A stretch of 64,000 bases of DNA from contig CM058234.1 of assembly GCA_030180135.1 (NCBI GenBank), positions 33,142,766-33,206,765 on the forward strand, written 5' to 3'. The stretch is from Orychophragmus violaceus. Lineage: Eukaryota; Streptophyta; Magnoliopsida; Brassicales; Brassicaceae. The notes under the pieces were generated by a model. It did not search any database, was not told the DNA's origin, and saw only the letters and a program-made list of their open reading frames with translations. How positions within the stretch are numbered: position 1 is the stretch's first letter; every line of letters starts with the position of its first letter. Both the position numbers and the translations under genes were made by a program. Shown here piece after piece: positions 36,688 to 47,393 of this stretch.

Positions 36688-36719
36688 TCGACGGCGAGGT
36701 ACTCGAGAACGGTGGCCAT
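36688..36719 (-). pseudogene. Captured coding start interrupted by gypsy element 2
   Basis: The minus strand reads MATVLEYLAVE then a gtaagt donor. Upstream, across gypsy element 2, the frame continues at 43433-43505 with MRRLEEAMSGGSAFKFSL and IRNQNLVN. Removing the gypsy element and one attaa restores a single open frame. VLEYLA recalls the core of histone H2A (AVLEYLAAEV), but the upstream residues do not fit H2A, so the identity is open. Confidence 0.4.
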
Positions 36720-36724
36720 ATTAA

Positions 36725-37934
36725 TGATAGGCTCAGAGTTTTAATCCCTATACTAAACTGCAAGTGCACAGCAATATCAATGTAGTATATAGGGTATCGA
36801 AATCCACAGAGACTCCGGTGTTCAATAGCTCAAGAACAGGAATTTAACTAGGAAGAAAGCAATGTAATTGAATTAAAAGCGGTGCGAGAAAGTAAATCAG
36901 TAGCAGAGATTAACGGTTGTGAAAGCAAGTAATTAAAAGCGCTAAGTCTAGGGCGTTCTCAGGAAATCAGACAAGCAGACAGTTCATTCAGCAAGGATCT
37001 AATTAAGCACAGTTCTAGAACTCAAAACACAGATATAGAATTAACCAAATTCCTTTGCGATAATTCTCTAAGTCTAAGTGCAGCAAACCAAACTTTCGTT
37101 TGCGAGAACTAACAGATTAAACTAGCATTAATTCCAAGTTTGATATGTTCACAATTATCCTAAACCAAACTTCCGTTTGCGCAAATTTTAATTGCCAAAT
37201 TTAATTAGTTCAGATTCCTAAACCCCACTTCCGTGACGTATTTAGCAACCTAAGATCTAGATTCTAATTGATCAGGTTAGAACTAGCTTTAAGCACAATT
37301 AAATTGAAGAACAGATATAGTTATGAATCCTTAACTGAATTTGAACAAGTCTAGCAGGTCATGAAATCCTATGTGAGAAACCCTAAACCTAACAAGGAAT
37401 CTACTCAGACATGATTGATGAAAACATAATCATAGAAATAATAGATTGCATAAAAGAAAAAGAGTAAAAGGGGTTCGAAATCTTCTCCAAATACAGATGA
37501 TGTAACAGGTTCAGATCAGCCCCAAAAGCTCTAAAAATCCTCTGCTCTTAATTATGAAAGCGTAATGTAAAGCGTATCTAATTAAAACACTAAAAACTCT
37601 ATTATATAGGTCTAATCTCGGCCAGGGGCTTCTTTGTAAATATCAAGAACTTCTGGATCAAAGTGCAATATCTTGATTCTTCTAAACCGCCGAGTTTTGG
37701 CCCATCTCGCTGGTGCATCGACCGTTGCTAGGGTGCAACGATCGACACCTTTCTCTGTTTCGGACAGTGAACTCTATCTCTCGGCCAAACACTCCAAAAA
37801 TCTCCAAAATGCTCCATTATCTCCAATTCAGCTCCAAACCTGATTATACTTGTAAAAGACTCTAAAAGAACACAAAAGACACTAAAAACACAACTATATC
37901 ATGGCCTAAAACCGGTAAAAACCTTGATATATCA
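36725..37934 (-). repeat. 3' LTR of gypsy element 2
   Basis: 1210 bp; on the minus strand it starts TGATATATCAAGG and ends CTATCA. It is a direct repeat of 42218-43427. Confidence 0.92.
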
Positions 37935-37950
37935 ACTCCCCCACACTTAG
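37935..37950 (-). other. Polypurine tract of gypsy element 2
   Basis: The minus strand reads CTAAGTGTGGGGGAGT directly before the 3' LTR. Two further copies of the same purine motif lie at about 38107-38121 and 38865-38880. Confidence 0.85.
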
Positions 37951-39293
37951 CCTTTGCTTGCCCTCAAGCAAAACATAGAACTAAAGCTTGGTGAAGAGGT
38001 TTGAAAACTTTCAGAAACTCATTTCATCCTAGAAGCTACAATACTCAGATTCCCCTTAGTAAACCACTGAAAGAATCAATCACAGGATATCAAGACCAAC
38101 ATGTACTTCCCCCACACTTAGCAACTGTCCTAGGTAAACTCCACAATCACATTCAAGCATTCAAATTCTCCCTACTGACTTCTGCAAGTATTTAAGTGCG
38201 GTCTCACCTAAGGAGTATCGATCAAAGGGCACATGGATTCTTACCTTATCAGCTCTAGACCACCATACTATCTTTCTCTAGTCCCTTTCTTCTCTTTCCC
38301 TTCTTTAACAACTGATTTTTCCCCATTGGGTATCATTTTTTTTTTTTTATCAGTGTTCTTCCCGTTATGGGGTGTACTTTGGACACATTCCATGGATCAC
38401 ATGAGAGAAAATAGTGTTTGCTACCATTCCCATGACCACTTCGGAGTTACTAACTCATCCTCAGTTTATTATTATTTTTTTTTTTACTTTATAGAAGGGG
38501 AGAAGGGAACTAAATAGGATAGGTTGACAGGCTGTGTCAGAACTAACAAGGGAATCCGACACAAAGTATACCAAGCCCTTAGGTGAGAAATCTAAGTCAG
38601 TATTAAATTGAAGTCAGTAAAAGGATCCTCTGATACCTGAAGTGATGTGGGTGTTTCCAGTAGGTTGATCTGTGATGGGGTTTTCTAATAGTCAGAGATA
38701 GATCCTGCAACTTCATCCCAATGGTTACTTAAGTTCCTGCAAGTCTTGTAAATCTTCTCAGAAAATCATAGTTTCTTACTTAAACAATTTTGACTCAATA
38801 AAACAAATTTTTTTTGAAAAACGGACTGACTCTTAAGAAAACAGAAAACAAAAGTCAGTAGCACCTCCCCCACACTTAAGACACACTGTCCCCAGTAGTG
38901 TCCAGCGAATGATTGGTAAAAAGAAAATAAAAATTGAAAAGATGAAATTATGTCTGTCGGGTTACCTCTGTCGCTCAGGCATCGATCGTTGCACTAAGTG
39001 CATCGACCGTTACTTGGCGATTTTCGTGTATGGTCGATCGTTGCTCAAGAGCGCAACGATCGCTGCAATGCGATTCCTTTCGTGTTGTGACGATCGACAC
39101 AGAAGTGAGTCGATCGTTGCACTGCGATTTTGTCCGGGACCTGCAAACATAACTGCACCAAAAACAAAAACAAACGTAAAATCCTAACAAAAACACCAAA
39201 AATTAAGTAGAAAAACACCAGAACCTAATGGTGGGTTGCCTCCCACCCAGCGCTTGTTTAAGGTCAATAGCTTGACCGGACGGATGGGAATTT
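37951..39293 (-). other. 3' non-coding region of gypsy element 2
   Basis: It is colinear with 6652-7954 of gypsy element 1, including the gggaggcaaccca block at 39232-39250 and a cluster of cgatcga/gcaacgatcg motifs at about 38980-39130. The protease frame stops at its border, marking the deletion that removed RT to integrase. Confidence 0.75.
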
Positions 39294-41963
39294 TCAGGTA
39301 CCAGGAGGTCCTGACAGAGACTTTTTCTGTCTCTGTTCAAGTCTCCTCATCCAAGGTGGTGAGTAGGCTGTTGCGGAATGCTCATGTCCAAGAAAAGATG
39401 GAGTGAAACGTGCTCCAGGATCTATAACCATAGTATTATCCGGCTGCTCAAAATCTGCGTCCCTTATGGTGAATGTCTGCCCATCTATCAGTGGCTTTCG
39501 CAGCTTATCCATCTCATAGTGCAGTGGTTCATCTCCCAGATGGAGGTCTATCAAGCTGTTCCTAACATCAATCAACGCTCCTGCTGTAGCCAAAAAGGGT
39601 CTCCCAAGAAATAATGCTTCATCCGGATCACATTCATATCTCAGCACAAGGAAGTCTGTTGGAACTAAGTAGTTTCCAACTCTCACCGGAATGTCTATAA
39701 GGAGTCCTTCAGGAACTCGTATGGACTGATCAGCTAGAACAAGAGAAGTCCTAGTAGGAGTAAAATCCAACATACCCAGCTTCTCTGCCACAGAGTAAGG
39801 CATTAAACTTCCAGCAGCTCCTAAATCACACAGAGAACGCCTAAAGCTATCCTCAAAGATAGAACAATCCAGCACAAAGACTCCAGGATCAGGCAGCTTC
39901 TTCGGGATCTTAGTTAGCAGAACATCACTAATATGCTGAGGAACTATTATCACCCAGTCTTTTAGATCATCATCCAGAGGCAACATCTTGTTTAAGTACC
40001 TCTGCACACAAGGATGATAAGGTGGATCATCAGAAGTTGGAATTTCTTCCAATTCTTCACCAATCCCTTCTAATTTCTTCAGCTCTTCAATCTCTTGCCT
40101 AATCACTTCAGACACTGAGGAGTGTTGTCTAACAATCTGTTCGTAGATCTCCTGTTGAGTAATCTCAGAGGCTCCATTGAATAGGCGATCAAGCTCCAAG
40201 TCAGCATCTATGCCATTACCATCCGACAGATCTGTCTGTTCACGCCCTGCAACGACCGACACTAAGGGTGTGTCGATCGTTGCCATCCCGACTGGTGTAT
40301 CGATCGGCACAGATGTTGCATCGATCGACGCACTGCAGCAGATTTTACCCGAGAGTTTTTCACAAATATCCGAAAATTCTTGTTCTGTCACCAACTCAGC
40401 TGTACTTAGCTCAAATCTTTCACCTAGGTGAGATCCATCATTAATGTACACAGACCAGGCCTTAACATGAGTGTCTGCCACTCCTTTTCCCTTCAGTGAG
40501 CTGGACATCTGGTTCACCTGAGTGTCCAACTGCTTCATGTGAGTGCTCAGAGACTCAAACTTCCCATTGAGGTCTTCATAGACAGCGTCCAACTTCTTGT
40601 TGCAGTCCACAGAAATCTTGGTCTGACTCTCAATCAGTTGTTCCATCATAGCCTCCATTTTGCTCTCATGGGCTGTAGGTGCAGGAGGAGTCTGATAGGA
40701 TGTAGATCCATAGGTTCTCTGAGTACCTTGTCCATAGGTCTTCTGAAAATCACCAGTCTGTCCTCCATTGGAGAATTTGTTCCCCTGTTGATTACTAAAT
40801 CTATTACCTTGGAAACCAGAATCTCCTATGAAATTCACATCTTCTTCCTGAGTGTCCTCCTCAGTCTGAATCACCTCTACATCCTGGGCAAAGTGGACAG
40901 CTTTTTTACTTGTCAGGAGATTGTAAACTGTGTCCAATCTGGATCTTATATTTGCTATATCAGAATTCTCTACAGTTCCACCAGATTTCTTCCTCCTTTC
41001 ATCCATTGTCTTGCAACTGTTTCTGCCAATCAGGTTCTCAATCAACTGCTTAGCTTGTGTAGGAGTCCTGGTGTTGAAATTAGCATTACTGAAATTATCC
41101 AGCGCAGTCTGATAAGGGAGATCTATGCCTCTGAAGAAGATACCAATCAGCTGTACTTCTGTGAATCCATGATGTGGACAGTCACGCTGATACTGCTTAA
41201 ATCTCATCCATGCAGTCTTCAAAGGCTCCACAGCTCCTTGGGAAAAAGTGAGTATGTCCTGTCTGGACTGATCTGAGCGCGCATCATCATAAAAGTGACG
41301 CAGGAACTCACTCTTTAAGGCTGCCCAAGTAGTATACTGACCATGTGCCAGTTGTCTCAGCCATGCACTAGCGTCTCCAGCAAGACTGTGCGGAAATATC
41401 TTAAGGAATAGATAGTCCGGGCATACTCCTTCATACTTCATGCCAGTGACTATGTCCTCAAACTTGTCAATGTGATCCATAGGCTGCTCTGCTTGAAGAC
41501 CATGAAAAGCAATCTGCCTCATCAGCTGGTAGTAGATGGTCTTGACCTCAAAATCATTCCTCTCAAAAGCAGGAAGCACTAGAGCTGCTCGGTTTGCATG
41601 AAACTCATCAGGTCTGTTGTAGTCAGCTAGTGTCCTCTCATGAACCACCATCTCTCTACCTTGGGCCCGTTCCTGACCCTGGTTTTGGTTCTGCTCCTGT
41701 TGCTCAGGAGGGTCAGGGATCACTCGTCCATCAGCATCAATCCTCTGCCCAGCAGCATTGTAAGGATTGTTTTCCGGATCCCTCAGGACACCTTCAGCAT
41801 CTCGTATCAAGATCAGACGTTCTCGTACCATTCTCTCTCTTCTTTCTCTTCTGTTAGCTCTCTCTAAACGTCCAAGCTCCTCAAGATCGAGATTAACCAA
41901 GCTCGAGTTCGGATTACTTCTAGTTTTCTGCGTTGGCATAAACTGTCTGTAATCGTCCAGCAA
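39294..41963 (-). CDS. Gypsy Gag-protease polyprotein, 889 residues, open
   Basis: One uninterrupted frame. Residues about 110-290 form the retrotransposon gag domain (LAGDASAWLRQL, LKSEFLRHFYDDARS, FKQYQRDCPHHGF). A glutamine/glycine/asparagine-rich linker with NRFSNQQGNKFSNGG and a coiled segment (MEQLIESQTKIS) follow. From about residue 690 comes the aspartic protease: SLCDLGAAGSLMPYSVAEKL with D-L-G-A in place of D-T-G-A, as is usual in Athila/Tat elements, and LFLGRPFLATAGALIDV. A stretch with SIDAT, PIDT and ATIDT is encoded by the cgatcga repeats in frame. The protein would form particles, but no RT or integrase follows, so the element depends on other copies. Start is the first ATG; MPTQ eight residues later is possible. 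Confidence 0.88.
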   Translation of the reverse strand: MLDDYRQFMPTQKTRSNPNSSLVNLDLEELGRLERANRRERRERMVRERLILIRDAEGVLRDPENNPYNAAGQRIDADGRVIPDPPEQQEQNQNQGQERAQGREMVVHERTLADYNRPDEFHANRAALVLPAFERNDFEVKTIYYQLMRQIAFHGLQAEQPMDHIDKFEDIVTGMKYEGVCPDYLFLKIFPHSLAGDASAWLRQLAHGQYTTWAALKSEFLRHFYDDARSDQSRQDILTFSQGAVEPLKTAWMRFKQYQRDCPHHGFTEVQLIGIFFRGIDLPYQTALDNFSNANFNTRTPTQAKQLIENLIGRNSCKTMDERRKKSGGTVENSDIANIRSRLDTVYNLLTSKKAVHFAQDVEVIQTEEDTQEEDVNFIGDSGFQGNRFSNQQGNKFSNGGQTGDFQKTYGQGTQRTYGSTSYQTPPAPTAHESKMEAMMEQLIESQTKISVDCNKKLDAVYEDLNGKFESLSTHMKQLDTQVNQMSSSLKGKGVADTHVKAWSVYINDGSHLGERFELSTAELVTEQEFSDICEKLSGKICCSASIDATSVPIDTPVGMATIDTPLVSVVAGREQTDLSDGNGIDADLELDRLFNGASEITQQEIYEQIVRQHSSVSEVIRQEIEELKKLEGIGEELEEIPTSDDPPYHPCVQRYLNKMLPLDDDLKDWVIIVPQHISDVLLTKIPKKLPDPGVFVLDCSIFEDSFRRSLCDLGAAGSLMPYSVAEKLGMLDFTPTRTSLVLADQSIRVPEGLLIDIPVRVGNYLVPTDFLVLRYECDPDEALFLGRPFLATAGALIDVRNSLIDLHLGDEPLHYEMDKLRKPLIDGQTFTIRDADFEQPDNTMVIDPGARFTPSFLGHEHSATAYSPPWMRRLEQRQKKSLSGPPGT

Positions 41964-42194
41964 CGATCGATGCTATCAGTGCAACGATCGGTTCAATCTC
42001 AAATCGCCTAGTGTCGAACGATGCAAGGGTGCAACGATCGACGCAGTGCGATATTAGTACCTGCGACAGAGAGAAAAACCGAGAAAGTCAGTAAAAAAAA
42101 ACAAAAACAAAAATAAAAACAAAAATAAAAACGAAAAGAAAACGAAAAATCCTAGTAAAACCCTAGGCTCGAAGCTATCGAAGACTCAAAGAGT

Positions 42195-42211
42195 CCCCGG
42201 CAACGGCGCCA
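42195..42211 (-). other. Primer binding site (tRNA-Asp type) of gypsy element 2
   Basis: The minus strand reads TGGCGCCGTTGCCGGGG, 6 bp inside the 5' LTR, identical to the PBS of gypsy element 1. The leader (41964-42194) contains cgatcga motifs and an A-rich run. Confidence 0.9.
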
Positions 42212-42217
42212 AAAACT

Positions 42218-43427
42218 TGATAGGCTAAGAGTTTTAATCCCTATACTAAACTGCAAGTGCACAACAATATCAATGTAGTATATAGGGTATCGAAATCCAC
42301 ATAGACTCCGGTGTTCAATAGCTCAAGAACAGGAATTTAACTAGGAAGAAAGCAATGTAATTGAATTAAAAGCGGTGCGAGAAAGTAAATCAGTAGCAGA
42401 GATTAACGGTTGTGAAAGCAAGTAATTAAAAGCGCTAAGTCTAGGGCGTTCTCAGGAAATCAGACAAGCAGACAGTTCATTCAGCAAGGATCTAATTAAG
42501 CACAGTTCTAGAACTCAAAACACAGATATAGAATTAACCAAATTCCTTTGCGATAATTCTCTAAGTCTATGTGCAGCAAACCAAACTTTCGTTTGCGAGA
42601 ACTAACAGATTAAACTAGCATTAATTCCAAGTTTGATATGTTCACAATTATCCTAAACCAAACTTCCGTTTGCGCAAAGTTTAATTGCCCAATTTAATTA
42701 GTTCAGATTCCTAAACCCCACTTCCGTGACGTATTTAGCAACCTAAGATCTAGATTCTAATTGATCAGGTTAGAACTAGCTTCAAGCACAATTAAATTGA
42801 ATAACAGATATAGTTATGAATCCTTAACTGAATTTGAACAAGTCTAGCAGGTCATGAAATCCTATGTGAGAAACCCTAAACCTAACAAGGAATCTACTCA
42901 GACATGATTGATGAAAACATAATCATAGAAATAATAGATTGCATAAAAGAATAAGAGTAAAAGGGGTTCGAAATCTTCTCCAAATACAGATGATGTAACA
43001 GGTTCAGATCAGCCCCAAAAGCTCTAAAAATCCTATGCTCTTAATTATGAAAGCGTAATGTAAAGCGTATCTAATTAAAACACTAAAAACTCTATTATAT
43101 AGGTCTAATCTCGGCCAGGGGCTTCTTTGTAAATATCAAGAACTTCTGGATCAAAGTGCAATATCTTGATTCTTCTAAACCGCCGAGTTTTGGCCCATCT
43201 CGCTGGTGCATCGACCGTTGCTAGGGTGCAACGATCGACACCTTTCTCTGTTTCGGACAGTGAACTCTATCTCTCGGCCAAACACTCCAAAAATCTCCAA
43301 AATGCTCCATTATCTCCAATTCAGCTCCAAACCTGATTATACCTGTAAAAGACTCTAAAAGAACACAAAAGACACTAAAAACACAACTATATCATGGCCT
43401 AAAACCGGTAAAAACCATGATATATCA
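42218..43427 (-). repeat. 5' LTR of gypsy element 2
   Basis: 1210 bp; on the minus strand it starts TGATATATCATGG and ends CTATCA. It is followed on the plus strand by attaa. Confidence 0.92.
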
Positions 43428-43432
43428 ATTAA

Positions 43433-43505
43433 CCAGATTTTGATTTCGGATTAACGAAAACTTGAATGCAGATCCACCGCTCATGGCTTCTTCCAACCTC
43501 CTCAT
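43433..43505 (-). pseudogene. Captured exon part, upstream of gypsy element 2
   Basis: The minus strand reads MRRLEEAMSGGSAFKFSL then IRNQNLVN, in frame with MATVLEYLAVE at 36719-36688 once the gypsy insertion is removed. A 5'UTR-like CT-rich stretch precedes it. Identity unknown. Confidence 0.4.
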
Positions 43506-43639
43506 CGACCTTCTATTATTTTCGTTGTGCTGAGAACTCGTCTGAATCTAGCTAGAGAAGAAAGAGGCCAAATCGATCTGAACGCTGATGATGAGATAAT
43601 GAAACAAGGAAGTTAAGGAATGGAAGAAAACTCATTAGG

Positions 43640-44800
43640 TCCGTTGATTTTAGTTTGATCCAAGGGTGGATAATGAAAGAGGTGTGATCCTTGTATCTAT
43701 ACTTTAACCAATGAAAAGCTAGCTTTTCTATTTTTTTGTTTTAGTTTAAGCCAGTATTTTATTTACATTTTTAAGTTTATCATTTTTTTATGTTATATCT
43801 TTTTAATATTATAAATATTTTAATTTTGTTGTATTTCTATTTGTATAATTATATTTTAGTTTTGTAATTTTTATTTAGATTTTATGTTTGTTTAATAGTT
43901 AGAATAATAATTTTAGGGTTTAGTAATTGATTTTTTTTGTATTTGGGAGTGAAGACTTAAAATTGAAAAATATAATTAGAGTTAGAATTCACAATTTAGT
44001 ATTTAATTGGTTTTATGTTATATAATTAATGGTTATAAATGAATATTATTTTATGATTAAGAGTTTAAGGTTTAGAATAAGATTTATAGTTTGGGTATAT
44101 AGTTAGGGTTTGAAGTTTAGGGTATAGAGTTAAAATTTAAGTTAGGGTATGAGATTAAGGTTTACAAAAATTTATATTTGAAAATAATATTTTAATTTTA
44201 TAAATGTTAAATCTTGTTTCTTGGATATGTTATAGTAGTTATATTTTTCTTCAAACCCTAAACCATATTTATTCGGAATTTAGGATTTAGTGTTTAGACT
44301 AAGTTTATTTAGAAAATAATAATTATTTTATAAGTGTTGAATGTTAGTTTTAAGTATGTTATAGTAATTAGATTTTGATTTATAATTTGTGGCTTTGGTG
44401 TATAGGGTTAGGGTTTGAAGTTTGGAGTATAGGGTTTGGGTTCAAACCCTAAACCCTATTTATACTCTAAAACAAATTATTATTATCTTGGCTATACAAT
44501 AAGTATGACAATATGAGAAAGAGAAGAAATTTTGGTGTTTAGGGTATAGATGTTGTCTACGCGAAAAAGTATATATGTTGTCCTGATTTTATACCCTAAT
44601 ATGTTGGTTGAGATTCTAGTTTGAGTTCACAATTGATTTTAAATCTCAATGTCCATTTGAAATCATTTTTTATCAATGAAATTGGGATTAATCTAGTTGA
44701 TTTATTTAGTAGTTCTTTAGCAAATTGGACTTTTTAGGATGCATATAAATTCTATGTAGAATGCCTCATCTTATTTCTGCACAATTAAAAGTATAAATCT
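43640..44800. other. AT-rich, telomere-like interior of CACTA element 1
   Basis: It contains agggtttagg/tttagggtat-type repeats (about 43910-44480) in long AT-rich DNA, similar in style to the interior of CACTA element 2 but on the other strand. No gene is seen. Confidence 0.55.
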
Positions 44801-44875
44801 ATTTACACACTAAACCAAAGTTAAACAACTTATATATATAGGACTGATGTATCTCTATCGACTTCCTTTCTCATC

Positions 44876-45062
44876 TCATTTATATTGCTTGATGCTCTCT
44901 ACTTTGGCTGGTGTTATCTTCCCACAGTTTCCATGGTATCAACGTTCACACACATCACAACATATCCAGAACTCATCGTTTGTGTTGTTTCCTCCACAGC
45001 TTCCAGATAGTGTGTTTCCATGCTCGTCTTCTTAATAGCTCTCTTCCATCGATATCGGCATG
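44876..45062 (-). pseudogene. Captured Alfin-like PHD finger exon
   Basis: The minus strand reads EDEHGNTLSGSCGG, then NDEFWICCDVCER, a TGA in place of the invariant W codon, then YHGNCGKITPAKVESIKQYK and a stop. This is the PHD zinc finger of plant Alfin-like proteins, which bind histone H3 trimethylated on lysine 4. Zinc ligands Cys and the His of WYHG are visible, but the tryptophan needed for the aromatic cage is now a stop, and another stop precedes the acidic linker (position about 45031). It is a dead captured exon. Confidence 0.85.
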
Positions 45063-45525
45063 CTCTTCGCATGTCCTTCAATCGATCTCTACACCAAACC
45101 AAGAACACCTGTTAGAACGAAAAAGACTTGTAGACCCTATTCTTTCTTTGACTGGAAACGCTTGTTTCAGGTTACTATTAGTTCCATTGATGCGACAAAG
45201 ATAAAACAGCAAAAAGGGTGTAGCTTAGTGTTTCAGATAAATACATTTATATATTTTATCCTACAGAACACTTGTCACGAGTCTCGTCATATTTTTGATT
45301 GTTCAAACATGAGAATACCAAATCAATCAAGAAACAATGTGTTAAAGGAATTTGAACTAGAGTTAATTAAATCCGATGTTGTATGATCTTTATACAGATG
45401 AGTCTCAAAATATTATAAACCAAACCAAACAATGCCTCAGAATCTAATGTAGAAGTAAGTCTAAACAGCAACAAAAGTAGGAAACAAAACAGTCTTTGCG
45501 AAATTGTAAAAGAAAGAGAGTGAAT

Positions 45526-46158
45526 CTACGGAACGTTCATTACCTGGATCGATTGCAACATGTCCGAGACAGCGATCACGAGGTCACCAGATTTGATCAT
45601 ACCTCTTGTTTTCAGTAACGAGAATGTTTTGTTAAAGTTGCTTTCCATGTCCTCTGAGAAGCTTAGACGGAATGGGATCAGTCCCCATTGTGGCTTCAAC
45701 CGTCTTCTCACCGACGTTGTGGTCGTGAAAGCAAAGATCGGGCAATCAGGACGACACATGGAGACTAAAGACACCATGTGTCCGTTCAGTGTAGACGAAA
45801 ACCGCATCGACTCCGAGGTTGTTTGCTGCAAGTTTTGGATTATAAAAATGAGAAAACCAAATTAGATATTTAGTTTGGAGGGACAAAGAACATGAAAGTT
45901 ACCCATTTTAGTAGCAGAGTTGCAGATTTCTTCAGAGATTTTGTCTGAAAAGGCAGAGCCTATGGCTTGAAGTGGTGTAGCCTCGTAACATTTCTCTTCC
46001 CTCCACGGCTCCACCATCTTTCGATTCTTAGACTGACACTCCTAAGAACCGTGAGAGCCTTATCCGGGAATTGACCCATAGCTGATTCTCCAGAGAGCAT
46101 CAATGCGTCTGATCTTTGCCTTACTACTTCAGAAACATCGGCTACTTCTGCTCTGGTT
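45526..46158 (-). pseudogene. Captured plastidial pyruvate kinase C-terminal exons (PKP1-like)
   Basis: Exon 1 (about 46158-45903) reads PTRAEVADVSEVVRQRSDAL, MLSGESAMGQFPDKALTVL and SLRIERWW, then, after an extra 8 bp (tggagccgtggag), EEKCYEATPLQAIGS and FSDKISEEICNSATKM. A gtaact donor and intron follow. Exon 2 (45825-45526) reads NLGVDAVFVYT, a frameshift, NGHMVSLVSMCRPDCPIFAF, TTSVRRRL, QWGLIPFRLSF and ends DMLQSIQVMNVP with the native stop. This is the end of the catalytic barrel and the C domain of the alpha subunit of chloroplast pyruvate kinase, which makes pyruvate and ATP from phosphoenolpyruvate. Two frame disruptions make it non-functional. Confidence 0.88.
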
Positions 46159-46334
46159 GGAAATAAGGGCAAGGAGATAAGAAGAAGCTGTATACATACC
46201 AAGAGAGAGAAACGAGTGAGGACAAGGGAAATAAGATATACCAGACTCTGTTTCAGAGTTCCCACGATAGTCCATACTCGATTGCTTCTTATGTCTAGAC
46301 TATAAAGAAAGCACCAATGAATTAATCTCATTAC

Positions 46335-46422
46335 GTTGTTCTGGATTTTGACCCGGTCAAGAGAGAGCAGAAATTGATGATATGCATCTTTTTCAGAGAG
46401 AAGCTTTCTGAGCTCGTCCACA
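46335..46422 (-). pseudogene. Captured VPS37-like exon (ESCRT-I subunit)
   Basis: Between an acceptor (ttgatgtag) and a donor (gtaatg) the minus strand reads VDELRKLLSEKDAYHQFLLS then LDRVKIQNN. This matches the start of the Mod(r) domain of plant VPS37, part of the ESCRT-I sorting complex at endosomes. The exon is intact in frame, but the following exons are of a different gene (pyruvate kinase), so any transcript would be chimeric. Confidence 0.75.
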
Positions 46423-46499
46423 CTACATCAAAGTTATACAAGATTCAAAAATAAAGCACACACACACAATAACTCCACACATATTTCTAAGACTGAACC

Positions 46500-47150
46500 T
46501 GCAAGAATGTTTCAGGAGATGAAGATTTCTTAATCGAATAAGAAAATTGGAGAGAAAACCAAACACTCCCTACACTATATCTGTTAGTCAATGGGATTCG
46601 AATTTGGTTTTGATAATTCTAGTAAAGCACGCACCTGATGAAACCAAAACAATAGAAGAATCTGGATTGAGAGCTCTTTCTCTGCTTCAAAGAACTCTCC
46701 TTCTCCTTTCTTCTTATTCTCGTCAGCGACCTTGCCAAAATACTTCATCGAATTTCTTGGAAAGGGAAAATTAACAAAGGACAGTGTAAATTTGTACAGT
46801 TTCCAAATTGTAACTCACCTCTTACCGGAAGCAGATCAAACATAAAGAAACTCACCTGTTACGAGAACCAAATACAGAAGCGAGTTGCTTGAGAAAGACA
46901 AAAGGGATGGAGAAACGGAGGACCACCTTCTTCGCCGAGGATGAAGATTGGAGGAGCATAGATGGAGATGAAATCTAGGGTTTCTCGAGATGAATCCGAG
47001 GTGCAAAGATGGAATGAAGATACAAGATAAATATGAAGAATGAGCTTGAGTATAGTTATTTTTCGTGGGATTGTGAATCTCTCGTCGTCGGAGAAGGATA
47101 GAAGAGAGGATGTGATGAATTTTTTTTCTTTAACAAGAATAAAAATGAAC
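46500..47150 (-). other. Exon-like pieces at the 5' side of the captured set
   Basis: On the minus strand a frame starting MLLQSSSSAKKVVLRFS and ending at a gtgagt donor lies at about 46860-46965. A second exon-like piece (MKYFGKVADENKKKGEGEFF) lies at about 46640-46745 before a gtgcgt donor. Neither could be named. They may be the first exons or promoter-proximal part of the chimeric unit. Confidence 0.35.
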
Positions 47151-47393
47151 ACTTAGAAAAAAATAAAAACTTCAGAAAAAAAAAAATTTCCGCCAAAATC
47201 AAAATTTAGCCAAGTGTTTCGCTCCAAAATAATTCTTCCACCTACAAAAGAGATATTAAGGTTTCCATTTACTGAAAATCCAGCGCGGATTTAGTGCTAT
47301 AATAGAATTGGCATCTGATTTTTGAGCTTTTGGTAGCAGTTGGTGAATTCGTGCTACAATGATCTGCTACCAATACTCATATTTCTTGTAGTG

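Larger units (their letters stand above)
36725..43427 (-). mobile_element. Ty3/gypsy element 2 (Athila/Tat-like), gag-protease only, TSD attaa
   Basis: A 6703-bp element has LTRs 36725-37934 and 42218-43427 and the flanking repeat attaa (36720-36724 and 43428-43432). The PBS, PPT and LTR ends match gypsy element 1 and mark the same family. It encodes gag and protease in one open frame; RT, RNase H and integrase are deleted. The LTRs (1210 bp each) differ at about a dozen sites by eye. It sits inside CACTA element 1, so it is younger than that element. Confidence 0.93.
34991..47393. mobile_element. CACTA element 1 with multiple captured gene pieces, TSD gtg
   Basis: The left end is cactacaagaaatat and the right end is its exact inverse (atatttcttgtagtg). 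The flanks are gtg (34988-34990) and gtg (47394-47396). Removing the element plus one gtg restores the MULE frame exactly (NGYG joined to GCLVFA). About 5.7 kb is CACTA and 6.7 kb is the nested gypsy element 2. No CACTA transposase is present. On the minus strand it carries exons of at least four host genes. Confidence 0.93.

Noticed and set aside
36688..36719. Histone H2A exon (VLEYLA)
   Set aside because: Only six or seven residues fit; upstream residues across the gypsy insertion do not match H2A.
40539..41276. 245-codon plus-strand frame
   Set aside because: It lies antisense to the gag-protease frame and has no recognisable domain.
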